Source of the DNA: Entomortierella parvispora
Taxonomy: Eukaryota > Mortierellomycota > Mortierellomycetes > Mortierellales > Mortierellaceae
NCBI GenBank assembly: GCA_963573315.1
Contig: OY752144.1
Coordinates: 1 to 64,000 of the forward strand
Direction: 5' to 3'
Length of the DNA: 64,000 nt
Shown here: positions 1-11,815 of the stretch, piece after piece
How positions within the stretch are numbered: the first letter of the stretch is position 1
Layout of the letters: each line of letters starts with the position of its first letter
Program-made: the position numbers and the translations under genes
The notes under the pieces: generated by a model
Databases searched by the model: none
Seen by the model: the letters and a program-made list of their open reading frames with translations, nothing else
Told to the model about the DNA's origin: nothing

Positions 1-81
1 CTTTCATCGCATGGGTTGCGACTGGGCAACATGGGTGACCCGACCTGGTCTGGCGCTATTCTACTAATCTTACGTTAACTA

Positions 82-590
82 TCAGGTGGCCATCGACTTT
101 GAACAGCAATGTCTACTAGTGAAAAGTAATCGCACGCGCATGGGACCAAGTGCGCTGAGTGTTTCTCGTCAAGGAGCATCGATCTGGATAATAAAATCAA
201 AAATCCTTTATCTTTCCTATGGTCGTGAAAAAAAGCCCGATTCTCAGATCATTCGCCCGCACTCGAAGTTACCTTAAGTATCAGGTGACCGTCGACTTTG
301 GAGCGCAATGTCTACTAGTACAAAGTCATCTCACGCGCGTGGGACGAAGTGCGTTGAATGTTTCTCGTCAAGGAGAATCGATCTGGATCAAAAAATCGAC
401 AATCCCATATTTTTCCTATGGCCGTGAAAAAACATCCGATTCTCAGATCCATTTTTTCGCTCGAGCTTACGGTAAGTGTCAGGTGACTCTCGACTTTGGC
501 CTACAAAACTGAGAACGGTAGTGAAAGGCCATGGCCCGGATGGAGTACCAAGAGTGTTGTTATTCTCTCGCCAAGGAGCGTCAGAAGTTG
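82..590. repeat. Tandem repeat, about 198-bp unit, 2.5 copies
   Basis: Two full units start at 82 and 281 (each opens with TCAGGTG then YCGACTTTG). A third, degenerate unit starts at 479 and fades near 590. Shared blocks include CAATGTCTACTAGT, CTCGTCAAGGAG and GATTCTCAGATC. The short ORFs across it are repeat shadows with no recognisable protein. It lies upstream of the CRN gene. Confidence 0.85.
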
Positions 591-1056
591 ATTAATCAAC
601 AAGAACGGTGACAGCTGGAGTAATGGCGGGCACAGAGGATCTGTGGAGGTCAAAGACAAGGATGATAAGAAAAAGGACAAGAGGACGAGGAGATGGACGA
701 GGAAGAGGAAGAGGAAGAGGATGGGAATGAGGACAAGGGAAAGGAAGAGGCATGAAAGAGGAGTGAGAGCAGGGGAGAGAAAGTACGTTACCATGAGAAC
801 GCGGTCGGATCGGACATGTCTCGCGTGGCGTGCTCCCCCTTTATTTCCACGCAGAATAGGAAATAACGGAGCTTGCTTTCTTCGCACATGCACATGCACA
901 TGCATTTTTGTTATCTTCCCCTTTCATCGCAGTGGTCAGCTCCTCTACATTCCCTCTCTTACTTCTGCCTGCCTTCACTTTGTATTCTCGGTTTTCTTTT
1001 CCCCATCTCTTAACTGTTTCTCAGATTTTGTCTTCCTTTCCACATCCATCCTCTTC

Positions 1057-4000
1057 ATGGTCGCCAAGCTGTTTTGTCTCGTTGAGGGCGAATCAGTATC
1101 AAATGCATTCCCTGTCAACATTCAGTCTGCCATGACAGTCGGCGACCTCAAGGATGCCATCAAAGCCAAGATCTCCAATGATGCTGACAAAGTCCTTGCA
1201 AAAGACCTCGTCCTCTGGCGCGTAATGGTTCCCGACGAAGACGGACCGCCTATTCTTCTCGGCAGTATACCCTCGCGGGAGCGGACGAAATTAAAGGCTA
1301 CGAGAGAACTCTCAGACGAGTTCAACGAGCCCCCTGTCAAAGGATTCATCCATGTCTTTGTTCAGCGTCCGCCCCCAGGTAATCGCCACGCTCTTTCTTT
1401 TGCTGTGAAGACATGTCACCCTCTCGCTTCTCTAACATTCACATGCTCTTCTGTGATTCCCGCATCAAGTTGCCCCTACCCACAACCCTCTACCTCAAGT
1501 ACCACGCTCTGATATCCCATATTCTGGTGAGTGTTTAGAAGCGAGCGCTGAATACATTTCGTCGAAGTTGCCACCAGACGAGTTATCAGTCTTTTTGGTG
1601 TTTTTACAAAGGCTTTCAGCACCTTTTTGAGATATTTACGAAATCGACTAACAATCTTGTCTCTCACCAGGGTCCCGCCCCGTTTCTCCTCTTTTATACC
1701 CAGACGTGTCTGGTAAGTCAATTGCGCACGATCTGGCTAGCTGCAGCCGCCTTGCTAACCTCTTTAAAACAGTTGCATTGACCACAATAGCGAATGGATT
1801 CTTCGCCCCCGACTCTACACACGCCATATTTCTTAACGAATTCGTAAAGGGCAGACACACTATTCCAGTAACAGGAGGCGGAGTGCCAGGATTACCAAGA
1901 GTTGGGAAACGAGGACAGGTCGCAGTTCGAGAAGCTCCAACGTTGTTATTTTTGGACTTGCCAGACTCTGAACATTCCAACGCAATCACAAGCAGCGCAG
2001 ATGATATTCTGACCAAATATCCGCGGGTCCGTCATCTACCCCTCTTTGGTGTCAGGTTCGATATCCGTCATGGTGTAAGATATCATAACTTCTTTTACAG
2101 AGCACGCGTATTAACTCTTGGGATTCTTATCTCTTTCAATGTCTAGTGGCTGCGGCAAAACACGGACGGCCCTGGAACTGCTGTCTAAAACGTGGGGGCT
2201 CTATTTCAACGCTGGAGAGAAAGACCTCGGCTCGAACGACCTGCGCATCGTTGTACGTGCATTATCGGACCGTCCAAGTATCTATTCATCGGACAGCAAA
2301 GAACAAAACACGGACCGTGTGCGATATTTGACCTTGGGCCTTCTGTATTCGCGGCTTTTGATCCTGGATTACTGTCTGAGCATCCCCGAGGGTAGAACCT
2401 CGTTTTCATGCAAGAGATGGATGATCTTGCAAGCTGCGACACCCGCCTTCCAGGATGTGTTCGAAAGCCTTTTCAACAACGTTAGCTTGGTGTTCCACAA
2501 CCCCGATTTGCACAGCCTCAATATAATTGACCTTGTACAAGACTTACACGAAAGAGTGCAGAGGCAACTTCTGGACCGTGCATCGACACCAGCGCGCTTC
2601 AAGTTTCTTCTGGTCTTGGACGAAGCGCAAGTATTGGGTAGGCTCGCCGATGGCGATTTTCTTGACAGTGATCGTAAAACCATTCGACCGGTTCTAGCGC
2701 CTATACTCCACGCATTCCGGCGGGTTGCAAAAATACAGGACGAAGACAAAGTTTGCATCATGCCTTGCGGGACAGGGTTAAGCTACTATGAGCTGGAATG
2801 GTCCGGGGGTTCTTCATCTGGCACCAAGCTCTCGACTGACGAGTTTCAAGCCGCGAAAGACGCTAGCATGGTCGTCGACTTTCCAGGATGGACGGACAAG
2901 GAGTCGGTTTCGTCTTATATCGAGCGCCTGGGCCGGGCATTAGATGTGGAGGCAAGAGCTCGGCTTGCCAGTTTATTCCCGGATGTTGTGATCAGTAGGC
3001 TCTTTCGTGAATTTCGTGGTCGATTCCGCCCTATCGTGTCTATTGTCGAGGATATGATCGTCACGAACGATCCAACAACCTGGGAGAAGCGCGTTGACGA
3101 CTTTATGTTTCGACTGACAACAGCAGATATTCCCAACAACGCTGTTGACAAGGAACTCTTCCACGGTAACCTCTGCTCCGAACTCCAGCGCGTACTGACA
3201 CAAGTCGAAGCCGATCCGACGACATTTTCCCGATTCCAGGGTGTCAGGGCTACGCTAAAGTTTGCAACAGTCGCCTTTATTACGCAAGGTGGATTTATGT
3301 CGTATAAAGGAGAGCTCCCAGAGTTGGTGGAGGTCGCGTTTGGCCGGATACGAGGACACAAGGGAGAGCGCTACACAGTGATCGATGAGCCATTCGCGTT
3401 CAAGGCGGCCGACAATTTCTTCCAGAAGACAGATCCAGGATACTTTCAGCACAAACGTGATTTACTGGCAACGTGCTCCGACGAGGCTGTCCGTGGGAAA
3501 TACTGGGAAACCGTGGTACCAACAAACCTAGAGGGGATATTTCATGGCAAAATCGTGTCAAAGGATCTGTTCAACGGCGCGGGTCCACCACATGAGATGT
3601 TTCTACGCAGAGCTGAGATCATTGGACATGGATCCGTCATGCAATCCACCCGACACGAAGTCATGAATATGCGACAGTTCCTGGACGCCCATTTCTATCA
3701 CAATTCTGAGCACAATGGCGACCCTGTGCCACCGTTTTTCTTCCCAAAGGCTCGTGAATCTGGCCCTGATATCGCTTTTGTTGTTCGGTTTTCTGATCCA
3801 AGTACAGGTATTCCAGATATCGTGTGCCCCGTGTTTGTACAACTCAAGCTCTGTACAAATCTTTGGCGTTCCGACGCAGAGAAAGCTCGTGGAACAGTTC
3901 AACCTACCAAGATCAACAATCATGGGATCGACATCAGCCAGTATTGCAAGCCACACAAACACTACATCAGTCTCATTGTGTCATACCCGGCTGAAGTCAC

Positions 4001-4190
4001 AAAGTATTTCATGGACGAACCCCTCACGATGAACCATGGGGACGATATTGTTGAAATTGCTCTTACGATCGACGATAAGAATATTCGGGGACTTTTTGCA
4101 GCGGAATACGTGACAGTGTTGGAGCAGGTCAAGCGTCTTGGGACTGAAATGATTGAGAGCCTGGAGCGTGGTAAGCGTGCTCGGATCTGA
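1057..4190 (+). CDS. Crinkler (CRN)-type protein with P-loop NTPase and PD-(D/E)xK-like nuclease region
   Basis: Exons 1057-1378, 1671-1712, 1773-2055 and 2147-4190 join in phase to give 896 residues. The first about 107 residues, starting MVAKLFCLVEGE, match the ubiquitin-like CRN N-terminal domain (segment DLKDAIKAKI). A linker leads to a Walker A motif GVSGCGKT near residue 214, which is assembled only by removing the third intron (2056-2146). Walker B follows near residue 370 (LLVLDEAQ). Near residues 756-782, GPDIAF followed by VQLKL resembles the PD-(D/E)xK restriction-endonuclease core, with Gln in the middle acidic position. This NTPase plus nuclease layout is the one described for many CR/CRN proteins, thought to act in nuclei of host or competitor cells or in self defence. 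Function here is inferred. No frameshift or internal stop is seen. The gene has an AATAAA signal downstream. Confidence 0.85.
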
Positions 4191-4227
4191 TAATGTTGGG
4201 AACTTCGTGACTATTTTAGCTTGCAAT

Positions 4228-4233
4228 AATAAA
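4228..4233 (+). terminator. Poly(A) signal of the CRN gene
   Basis: AATAAA lies 38 bases after the CRN stop codon, inside the short gap before the convergent LRR pseudogene. Confidence 0.5.
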
Positions 4234-4517
4234 CGGCGTATACCTTACCAACAATGTCTACAAAGCTCTGAAGAGAGTTCGTTGCTGGCGTTGCTTCGTG
4301 GTGGGAACAGCGGTGCACATCCCTCTTGATCTCTGTTGCGCCTACGGACTTGACTGATGGTGAGAAAAAGAAGGGGAGACGGTGAGGATGCAGACATCTG
4401 CATGCAATCGAAAGTGTTGGGAGAGCGACAAATGAGTCGAATAATTTATTTGTCGTCACACTTTCGGAGGAAGTGTGTTAGAAGTCTACTGCAACTACCT
4501 CTACAAAATGATCATAC

Positions 4518-7363
4518 TCAGGAGACCATTGTGAAAATAACATCACATTTTGTTGACTTGAGCGCCGCAACCAAAGCAAGGGCTCCAATTGCTCCAACTT
4601 CGTTGTTATCCAAATCCAATGTGCTCAATGTTTTGTTGACTTTGAGTGTGTCTGCAAATGCTTTAGCTGCCAAGTCTCCGAAAAAGTTGGACCGAAGAGA
4701 TAATTCTCTCAGCGTCGAGTTGACCTTGAGTGCCTCAGCTAATGCCCGTAATTCACTGTTGCACAGTTTGTTGTTGTCGAGGTTCAATTCTCTCAAAGTC
4801 AAGTTCGTCGCAAGTGATTTGGCCAACGCCTGACACGGACCACCAGAAACTGAATAGTTTCTCTCCAGGGACAGTGTGGTTAAAGCTGAGTTGAACTCCA
4901 GAGCCTCACACAGCTCTTTAGCTCCGCCCTTTCCAATTGAGCCGCTTCCCAACGCTAAATTGACGAGCGTCGTGTTGGTCCTGAGTGCTTTGGCCAGGGC
5001 TTTGGCCCGATGTCTTCAATGTCAGAGGACTCCAAATCCAAAGAGACCAGAGTCGAGTTTTCCTCTAGTCCCATGGCTATCTCCTGAGCTCCATAGGGTC
5101 CAATGTTCGTGTGACTCAAGATCAAAGTTTTCAGCGTCACGTTGGTCTTGATGGCATTGGCGAGCGCTTTGGCGCCAACATCTCCAATATGGTTTCCTGT
5201 TAGATTCAAAACGGTCAAAGTAGAATTTGACCTAAGAGAGGCAGCCAGCGCTTTAGCTCCGTGGCCTCTGATCCAGTTGTTGTTCAGGTGCAATGCAGTC
5301 AGAGTTGAATTGAACATGAGAACTTCTGCAAGCAGCTGGGCTTCCTGGCAGCGAATACCGCTTCTTAAGCTCAAATCCGCTCGTGCCAGGTCCTTCATTG
5401 TCTCTGCAAGAGCTTGGAATTCTGTCAATCTCAGTTCAGTAGACAATTCAAACTTAAACTTGCAGAGAAGAGGGGAGTCGTCTGACTGGAGAGAAAGCAA
5501 CTCGGCGTATTTCTTCGGAGGGACGGAAACGGTAACCAACCTCATGCTGGGGAGTCGTTGAATACGGAGGAGAATCTTGAAGAGCGAGGACGTAGACATA
5601 GTTTCAGGGGGACCCATGATGGATTCAAGATCCGGTGAATATAAATCCAATCGTAGGGTCAGCACCTGAGATTTTTCGAGGGCTTTTATGAGAGCTGCAA
5701 AAGTCCTGATGTCGTAGTCCCTGTTCATAAATAGGCTAAGGTCGATAACTCTCTTGGCACATTGCATCGATTCATAGAGCTTCGTGGATTCCACGCCGGA
5801 GTTTCGGGTGATCTCAACTGTTCCTAATTGCTCGTTGAACTCCCCGCCTGCCATTTCAACCACATCGTAAAGATTCTGGGTATGTTGTTCTGGATAGTGA
5901 GATCAATATTTGTCACGGCAGACCCACTTGAATTTCCCATCCTCGGTGACCATACGGAACATGTCACCAAGAAAACTGTCAGAACCGCTTGGGACTAAAT
6001 GAGATCCAAGTTGATCAAGACTCGCCTTGTCCCATATCTCCACTCCAGCAAGGTAGCTACAAAGACTTTCGTATCCCGCTCTCGACTGTGCCTCGATTCC
6101 TTCATCGCCCAACTGTCGGAACCGAATCTCCTCCAAGTATTTGAGAGAATACTCGATTCGCTCAGATGCGGCGGTCCCGAATGAGGTTGCAAAAGGAGAA
6201 TTGGTGCCTGCAATTGCAAGACTTTCTTTGAGTGTCTCGAGCGCCACCATGAGAAAAGGGCCGTGCTTCCGAAAGATTGACGTCGGGTTCTTGACAATAT
6301 ATCCTTGGTGACAGGGAACGTGTAACATGCGGGAGACCCAGTTTTCGGATGCACATCTTGTAGAGGTGGCATGTTCGCCACAGGCACAAATGAAGTACAG
6401 ACGAAATCGCGTTTGGACCATTGTCTCTGGGTTCCAAAGCACCGGCGCTTCTGGAAGAACGATAAAGAACCTTGGGGCGTTGCGATCGAAATCACAGCTC
6501 TGCGTGAAGATGGCCTCTACTTTTTCTCGTATGAGAGTAGGTCGGTCTGCTTGAATTACCATTTTTCTGATCCTGGCTGTGGCCTCATTCATTCTTTCGA
6601 CCCTGTCGGCCATTGACTGGAGAAGGCGTGATCGGTCCGTAGCAGTCGTTATAGTCACCACAGGTGGTGTTGTCGATGCTGCATTGTTTGTTACTAGGAT
6701 CTTGTCGGCCTTTGACAACTCTTCAGAGAGTCGGGTTTTGTTGGGTTCGACTGTGTTTTTGGTCGGTGGAGCCACTAACGACACTCTGGCTTTGACTTTC
6801 GTCATTGACAACTTGTCGGCAGCAAGTGCGGGGGGGCTGGGTGCAGAGCTGCCACTTGATGCAAACAGCGCTGATGATGGACACCTAGACATCAGTGAGA
6901 AGAAAAAGTCTTCGTGGGCGGCCGCTGAGGTAATCTGTGCGATCGGTGAAGCTGCTAGTTTGCCGGCCTGCCCTTGATCTGAATACTCTTCTGGAGTGGA
7001 CGCTCTATCCGCTTTGTTGGACAATACTACACCCAGAATAACACCCGGATAATGTCTGATTCGGTAAGGCTCAAGTCTTTGGATAAAGATAGGAATAAAA
7101 TGATGAAAAGATCTGCGTCAACGATAGCTTTTGGATTTTTCTTTTTTACCATCTTACCATGCACTTCCACCTATAACTTACCTTTTGCCGTCTGAGGATC
7201 GTAGTTTGTTAACAGTTTGGCTTCCATTCTTGATGTGCTGAACTTCAGGGAAGACGTCCTGAATGTCCTCCAAGAATATGACATTCTGTCCGTCGATATT
7301 CTCGACGATAATCTCTTCAATAGCTGTCCCTCCAACCACGCGGAATGACTGACTCAGTTCCAT
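4518..7363 (-). pseudogene. LRR (RNI-like) gene with nonsense and frameshift mutations
   Basis: Exon 1 runs 7363-7182 and exon 2 7076-4518. The exon junction reads DGKR-LEPYRIRHYPG in phase. The N-terminal region (FRVVGGT, VFPEVQHIKNG, RHYPGVILGVV, then FRLYFICACGEH) looks like the non-LRR head domain of an expanded Mortierella-type LRR family. The C-terminal half has about ten ribonuclease-inhibitor-like repeats (pattern LxxLxLxxNxIGxxGAKALA). Two lesions interrupt it. An in-frame TGA at 5905-5903 follows VCRDKY, and the same frame continues with family-like sequence. A one-base deletion near 5005-5009 follows DIEDIG, where GAKALAKAL is expected and the frame changes. The second half restarts at 4952. 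CGA to TGA at a CpG would explain the first lesion. Two independent lesions make sequencing error less likely, but it is not excluded. Confidence 0.8.
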
Positions 7364-7370
7364 TGTTGGA

Positions 7371-7474
7371 TTCTATGGGAGCGTCGTCAGTCAAGGAGGT
7401 AAGATCGTGATATGGGAAGGTGTTCTATGGGAGCGTCGTGGGTTAAGTAGGTACAATCGTGATATGGGAAGGTG
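7371..7474. repeat. 52-bp direct tandem duplication
   Basis: 7371-7422 and 7423-7474 both start TTCTATGGGAGCGTCGT and end GATATGGGAAGGTG, with about six differences. It begins 7 bases upstream of the LRR pseudogene start codon, so it lies in its 5' region. The rest of 7475-7914 shows no gene. Confidence 0.85.
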
Positions 7475-7914
7475 GGAGTGTTTTTGTGGAAAAGAAGTAA
7501 AGGACAGCGAATCTCTCTCCACCGTCGAGATTTTTTTCTGCTTTGCCTTTGGCCCTGTGATCGATCATCTATCTGATCATTGGTGCCACAAGCACTTTTT
7601 TTTCTTCGCCCTCTGAGTGTGAGCGTGGAATTCAGTACTGTGCTGTGGCGGCTTTGACGCATGCCTGCAGTTTGCCAGGAAGTCTGTAGTTCGCGTTCAT
7701 TGAAGACAGAATGGCTCTTATCAGCACACATTTGACGCGCTGCGTTAAAACAGAAACGTGGATTTGGACCATCATTTTTTTTTCATTGGACAACACGCGC
7801 TTTTATTTGAAAAGGATGGAAAGGAAAAAACACTTCTCTGTACATCTGGATTATCCCAGGGAAATGGAAAGTGCAAAGGCTTATATGTTCTGTTTAGGAA
7901 GGTAAATAAAACGT

Positions 7915-8470
7915 TTAAGCGGTGCAGGTCTGGGCCTGGACGACGGCAGCCTGGCAGAACAAGACGTGTCCATTGCCGTTGGTAGCCTGGACCTGCAGGT
8001 TGACGGGGATCTATTGACGTTTCATTCATATAGAACAGAAAGGGCGTGATCAGTTTCCCTCAACTATCCATTAGACTTACTACTCGAAAGAAGATGTGAG
8101 GGACGAGACTTACGCCAACGGGGGCCGAGGCCTTGACCAACACGCAAGCAGTGATGGAGGTCATGGTGGTGGGAATGGGGCAAGTGAATCCCTGGGCAGC
8201 CAACAAAGTGCACAGATCCTGGTTATCCGTGTACACGATCTTGTTCAAGTAGCGACCAATGACGGACAACTTGCCGCCAGCGACGACTGGGGTCGACAAG
8301 GAGCCGGTACCAGTGGCACAGACGTTCTGGCCGACGCAAAGGGGGTAAGGCGCGATCGAGAACGAGTTGATGGTGATATCAGTCGCACCAGTGGCGCAGT
8401 TGGTGAAATCAACCTGGGCCTGAGCAACGGCGGCGACAAAGAGAGCGGCGATGGCGGTGATGAACTTCAT
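7915..8470 (-). CDS. Secreted ML-domain (MD-2/NPC2-like) lipid-binding protein
   Basis: Exon 1 runs 8470-8114 and exon 2 8010-7915; the intron has GTAAGT and TAG ends and removal keeps phase, giving 150 residues. The start MKFITAIAALFVAAVAQAQ is a clear signal peptide. The mature part has eight cysteines (including NC, LCVGQNVC, FTC, AC, LFC and TC), the usual pattern of fungal ML-domain phosphatidylglycerol/phosphatidylinositol transfer or NPC2-type proteins, and the length fits. Such proteins bind sterols or phospholipids in a beta-sandwich pocket in the vacuole lumen or outside the cell. The specific ligand cannot be read from sequence. An upstream in-frame ATG (8572) would put the signal peptide inside the protein, so I chose 8470. 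A TATA box lies about 90 bases upstream. Confidence 0.85.
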
Positions 8471-8560
8471 GCTTGTTTGGAGATCTTGAGTTGGCTGGGG
8501 AGATGGGATGAAGGCGTGTGAGGGTGAGGAAAAAAAAAGAAAAGGTGGGATGAACACGTT

Positions 8561-8569
8561 CCTTTTATA
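8561..8569 (-). promoter_or_regulatory. TATA box of the ML-domain gene
   Basis: TATAAAAGG on the minus strand, about 90 bases before the ATG at 8470. Confidence 0.6.
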
Positions 8570-8570
8570 C

Positions 8571-11261
8571 ACGAGAACAAATGGGGCCGTCGGTTTCTCC
8601 CCCGAGGAGAAGGGCTAACAAGAGAAACATACATGGACTGGTGGCACTCAGTCTGACAAAGATCAATTGCGCGTAACATGTGGAGGAGAGACGTGGAAGG
8701 TACGGGCAGGGGGGTATCAAGTGGCGTTCAAGCTTCTTCTCGGCGGTATAGAATAGACCAATGTCTTTTGCTGGCTCAAAGGCAGCATGCCTTCTCGATT
8801 GAAGTGGCCGTGTAATCAGGTCTATTGAACGAAGGCCATACACAAAACAATCAGGGAGATACGCTGCACTCATAGTAGACTTTGACTGGGGAGAGTCCAT
8901 CGAATGACTCGAAGTACCTCCAGCCAATATCACTACTGAATAGGTTTGTACTCTTGACAGAAGCGAAAAAAGGCTCAGAGGAATAAAGTAGAACGCGTGT
9001 GAATTCGAAAGAGAGGGCTGAAGGTTCTGTGGAGCGCAAACCCTAGTGCCAAGGCGCGGCTCTTTTTCAAGGTGGAGGCTGAATACAATCAATACAGTCG
9101 GGACCGAAGGCGTTTGGCTCATAAACTGTCCCGGGGATGCCGTTGTTCCTGAACTTTGCCCTGCGCTCCTGGCAGTTCATGTACGAACGATTTCCCCAAG
9201 TGTTGAGAGTACATGTACTGCAGTCTACAGAAGTATTGAAAAGACACGCCAACAAAGACGACTGTGTTTGGCCAGGAATGATTATCCTGAAAGAGATCGA
9301 AGAGACACAATCGGGTAAAGAATGTGGCGAGGAGGCTAGACCGTTGAATATTGTTGTTACTGCATGCATGCTTTGTGATCAATGATCATTGTTTGTGTCT
9401 TTGTAGTCGACTCGATAAAGTAAACGGCGCCCTCGACTCTACACTCTACTGTATTCCTCCCCTGAGGGGCTGGATTGAAAGGCAAGAACCATTTACTTTT
9501 GCTCGTGCCGCTGATGGTTCTCCCGCCCTGGGCGCAAACGACCCAGTGGAGAAAAGAGAAGGGGCAAATCCATTTTTTTATGGTCGCACACGTCGCACAG
9601 TCGCTCTCGCCTTCCTGAGGCGTATCTTTGACCTGCTGAAACTCTGCCTTCTCTTCCCAGCAGAGTCAAAGTTTGCGCTGCAGTAACAACAAAAGAGAAA
9701 AAGTCAAGAGCCCGCGTCAGACTACTGGGTCGATGTCACTCTCCACAACCTCACTCGCTCACATCCATCATACGATTGTTGAAATGGCAGCGACCCTCAG
9801 CTAGCTGGTGTCAGTCTTTCGCAGGGTAGACTAAAAGTCAGCTTCACAGTTGCTCCCACGCCTCGGCTTTCCTCTCAAGGAAAACGCCCCCAAACACTTT
9901 CGCAGCTCAGTTGGTTGTTGTCTGCACATGTTCCTTCTCCACGACTCTTCAAAGTTTGAGATCTTGTCTCTCCACATCTTCTTTCTAGCAGTCAATCAGA
10001 ACCAAAGGATTCCTCACTTTCGAAGAGCCATTATTCAGACGAGCAGTTCTCAGTTCATCAATAAACACGAATGAAAACAGTCGCTCGGAAGCGCCTTCCG
10101 CTCTCTTCCCCTCTCTTTCTCTTTCTCCACTCTTTTAACGCGGCAGAGAACGCGAAAATCTTTTCAGGTGTCACGGTGGACAATCTTTTCTATTCAGACT
10201 CTCGCCCTCCATCCTTTTTTCCCTCGCCCTTCTTTTGTCATCCATTTCGCCATACAGAAGCATCTCTCTTGCATCTCCCAACGGTTAACAGGCAGGGGTT
10301 AGGGTGGCTATGAATCCACTACTGATTTCACATGGGAAGTGGAGGTGTGTTGCCACAAAGCTTCAGCGATGTTTGCGAAGTTCACAGTCTGAAAATTGAG
10401 ACAAACAAGGGGCACTGAGGAGCTGTAAATATTTATTCCTGGACCCTGGGATGTCATCAGTCTATTACCTTGAGTACAGTCGATCGAGGCGCTGCCTGTT
10501 GTGGCTATGGTCATCGATTAAAATATGTTGACACTACACTTCGAACGCTCGTTCATGACTGATCTATTACGATAACTCTTCTGCTTCTTTGATGTAGCAG
10601 TTTGGCAAGGAGAAAAACGATGTGGGGCTAAAAGGCGCGTTGTGTTATGGGCTCTAGAGCGCGCTTGTTGGCACGGCTTGTCAATTGACGAAACTCCCTT
10701 CCACGCCGTATTGACCGTGCTGACACACTGTTCACCTGACTACACGGGGTTTGATTTGAAGGAAGGACCAGAGTGGGGAAACCCTTGCGTTTACATTAGT
10801 CTACATTCAAAGTAGCCGCCTCAGGTATTCTAGTATTTCTTGCCCGTGGAAGTTGACAAGGGCACCCCCAATTCATTTTGGAAATGTACCGACAAAAGAT
10901 CACAGAATTATCAACGACGCGCCATCCTTGTGAACTTCCTCCGGCGCAATGGTAGGTGAAGTGTGGAATGCACCACTTTTCAAACTTACACGTCATTGGC
11001 TCCAACCTTTTCTAGTGGATCAGAGAAGTGTCGTGAGACGTGGAATGCAACATAGAATTCGTAGGAAGGAGCAGGATAAATCTGACAGAAGAACTCCCGA
11101 TAGTCTCTCGAATCGATTCAACCTTTCGCATCTCTCCATCGTCTTTGTTCTCCCAGCCTCCATGTAATGCAATTGTTTTAATAGGATCTATAATAAATAA
11201 GCTTTTCTGTAGTGTACGAATCCATCCTTTCCAGCTTGAGAGACTGAAGTATCCTGCATGT
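8571..11261. other. Unassigned intergenic stretch
   Basis: No ORF here has recognisable family features or consistent splice structure. A minus-strand ORF at 9369-9067 ends in a cysteine-containing segment (motifs CSTC and CIDC), and a splice-like pair occurs at about 10390-10470 minus, but neither extends into a convincing gene. It could hold a decayed gene, a short non-coding RNA or plain spacer. Confidence 0.5.
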
Positions 11262-11815
11262 TTAAAATCCTGGAGGAACAATTCCTGATGCCTGCTTCTT
11301 TTGCTGTCCAGCAGGCTGAGATAGCATCTATAGACATCAAACAAAAAACAAACAAAAATCATGATCAGCATCATGGAGCCACTGGGTGGGACGATCATTC
11401 CTTTGCCGCAGTGAGAATAGAAAGGCGGGAGGTATTCGACCAAGAAAATGGCGATGGGATTCCATACCTGGTTGGACTGTTGCTGCATCTTTTCAAACTC
11501 TATAAGGCCTTGCTCATGTTCGATCTCGATCATTAGAGGGAGGACAAGAAGGAGTGCGCTGGTGGTGAGAACCCAGGCTGAGTTGCCAAGGAAATTGGCA
11601 CTGGTCTTGCCCCAGCCGTAAAGGGATGAGCACTTTTCAGAGATGGACTTGCGGGTCTTTGCGGGAATGACATCCTGAAGTGCCCAGACACGATCAAGAA
11701 ATGACTCGATGTTGTCGACGTCGTCCTCATCATTGTCCGAGTAGACAGAGGAGGAATCAGTGTCGGTGTATTCTTCTTCGACATGATCGATTGAGACCTC
11801 TTCCAGCTTGACCAT
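11262..11815 (-). CDS. TOM22: Mitochondrial import receptor subunit Tom22
   Basis: Exon 1 runs 11815-11468 and exon 2 11327-11262 (intron GTATGG...TAG), giving 137 residues, a normal length. It has the Tom22 plan: an acidic cytosolic N-terminus (EEEYTDTD, DNDEDDVDN), a conserved segment before the membrane (ESFLDRVWALQDVIPA, then KTSANFLGNSAWV), a single hydrophobic span at about residues 77-96 (TTSALLLVLPLMIEIEHEQ) and a short Gln-rich intermembrane-space tail ending in VPPGF. Tom22 is the central receptor and organiser of the TOM complex in the mitochondrial outer membrane. It is divergent from the MBIP-like gene. Confidence 0.93.

Noticed and set aside
8565..9122. Minus-strand 185-codon ORF upstream of the ML-domain gene
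   Set aside because: It overlaps that gene's TATA region and shows no domain or conserved composition.
10308..10514. Minus-strand ORF containing an intron-like GTAATA...TTTCAG pair
   Set aside because: Splicing it gives a peptide that stops after a few codons and there is no upstream exon with a start.
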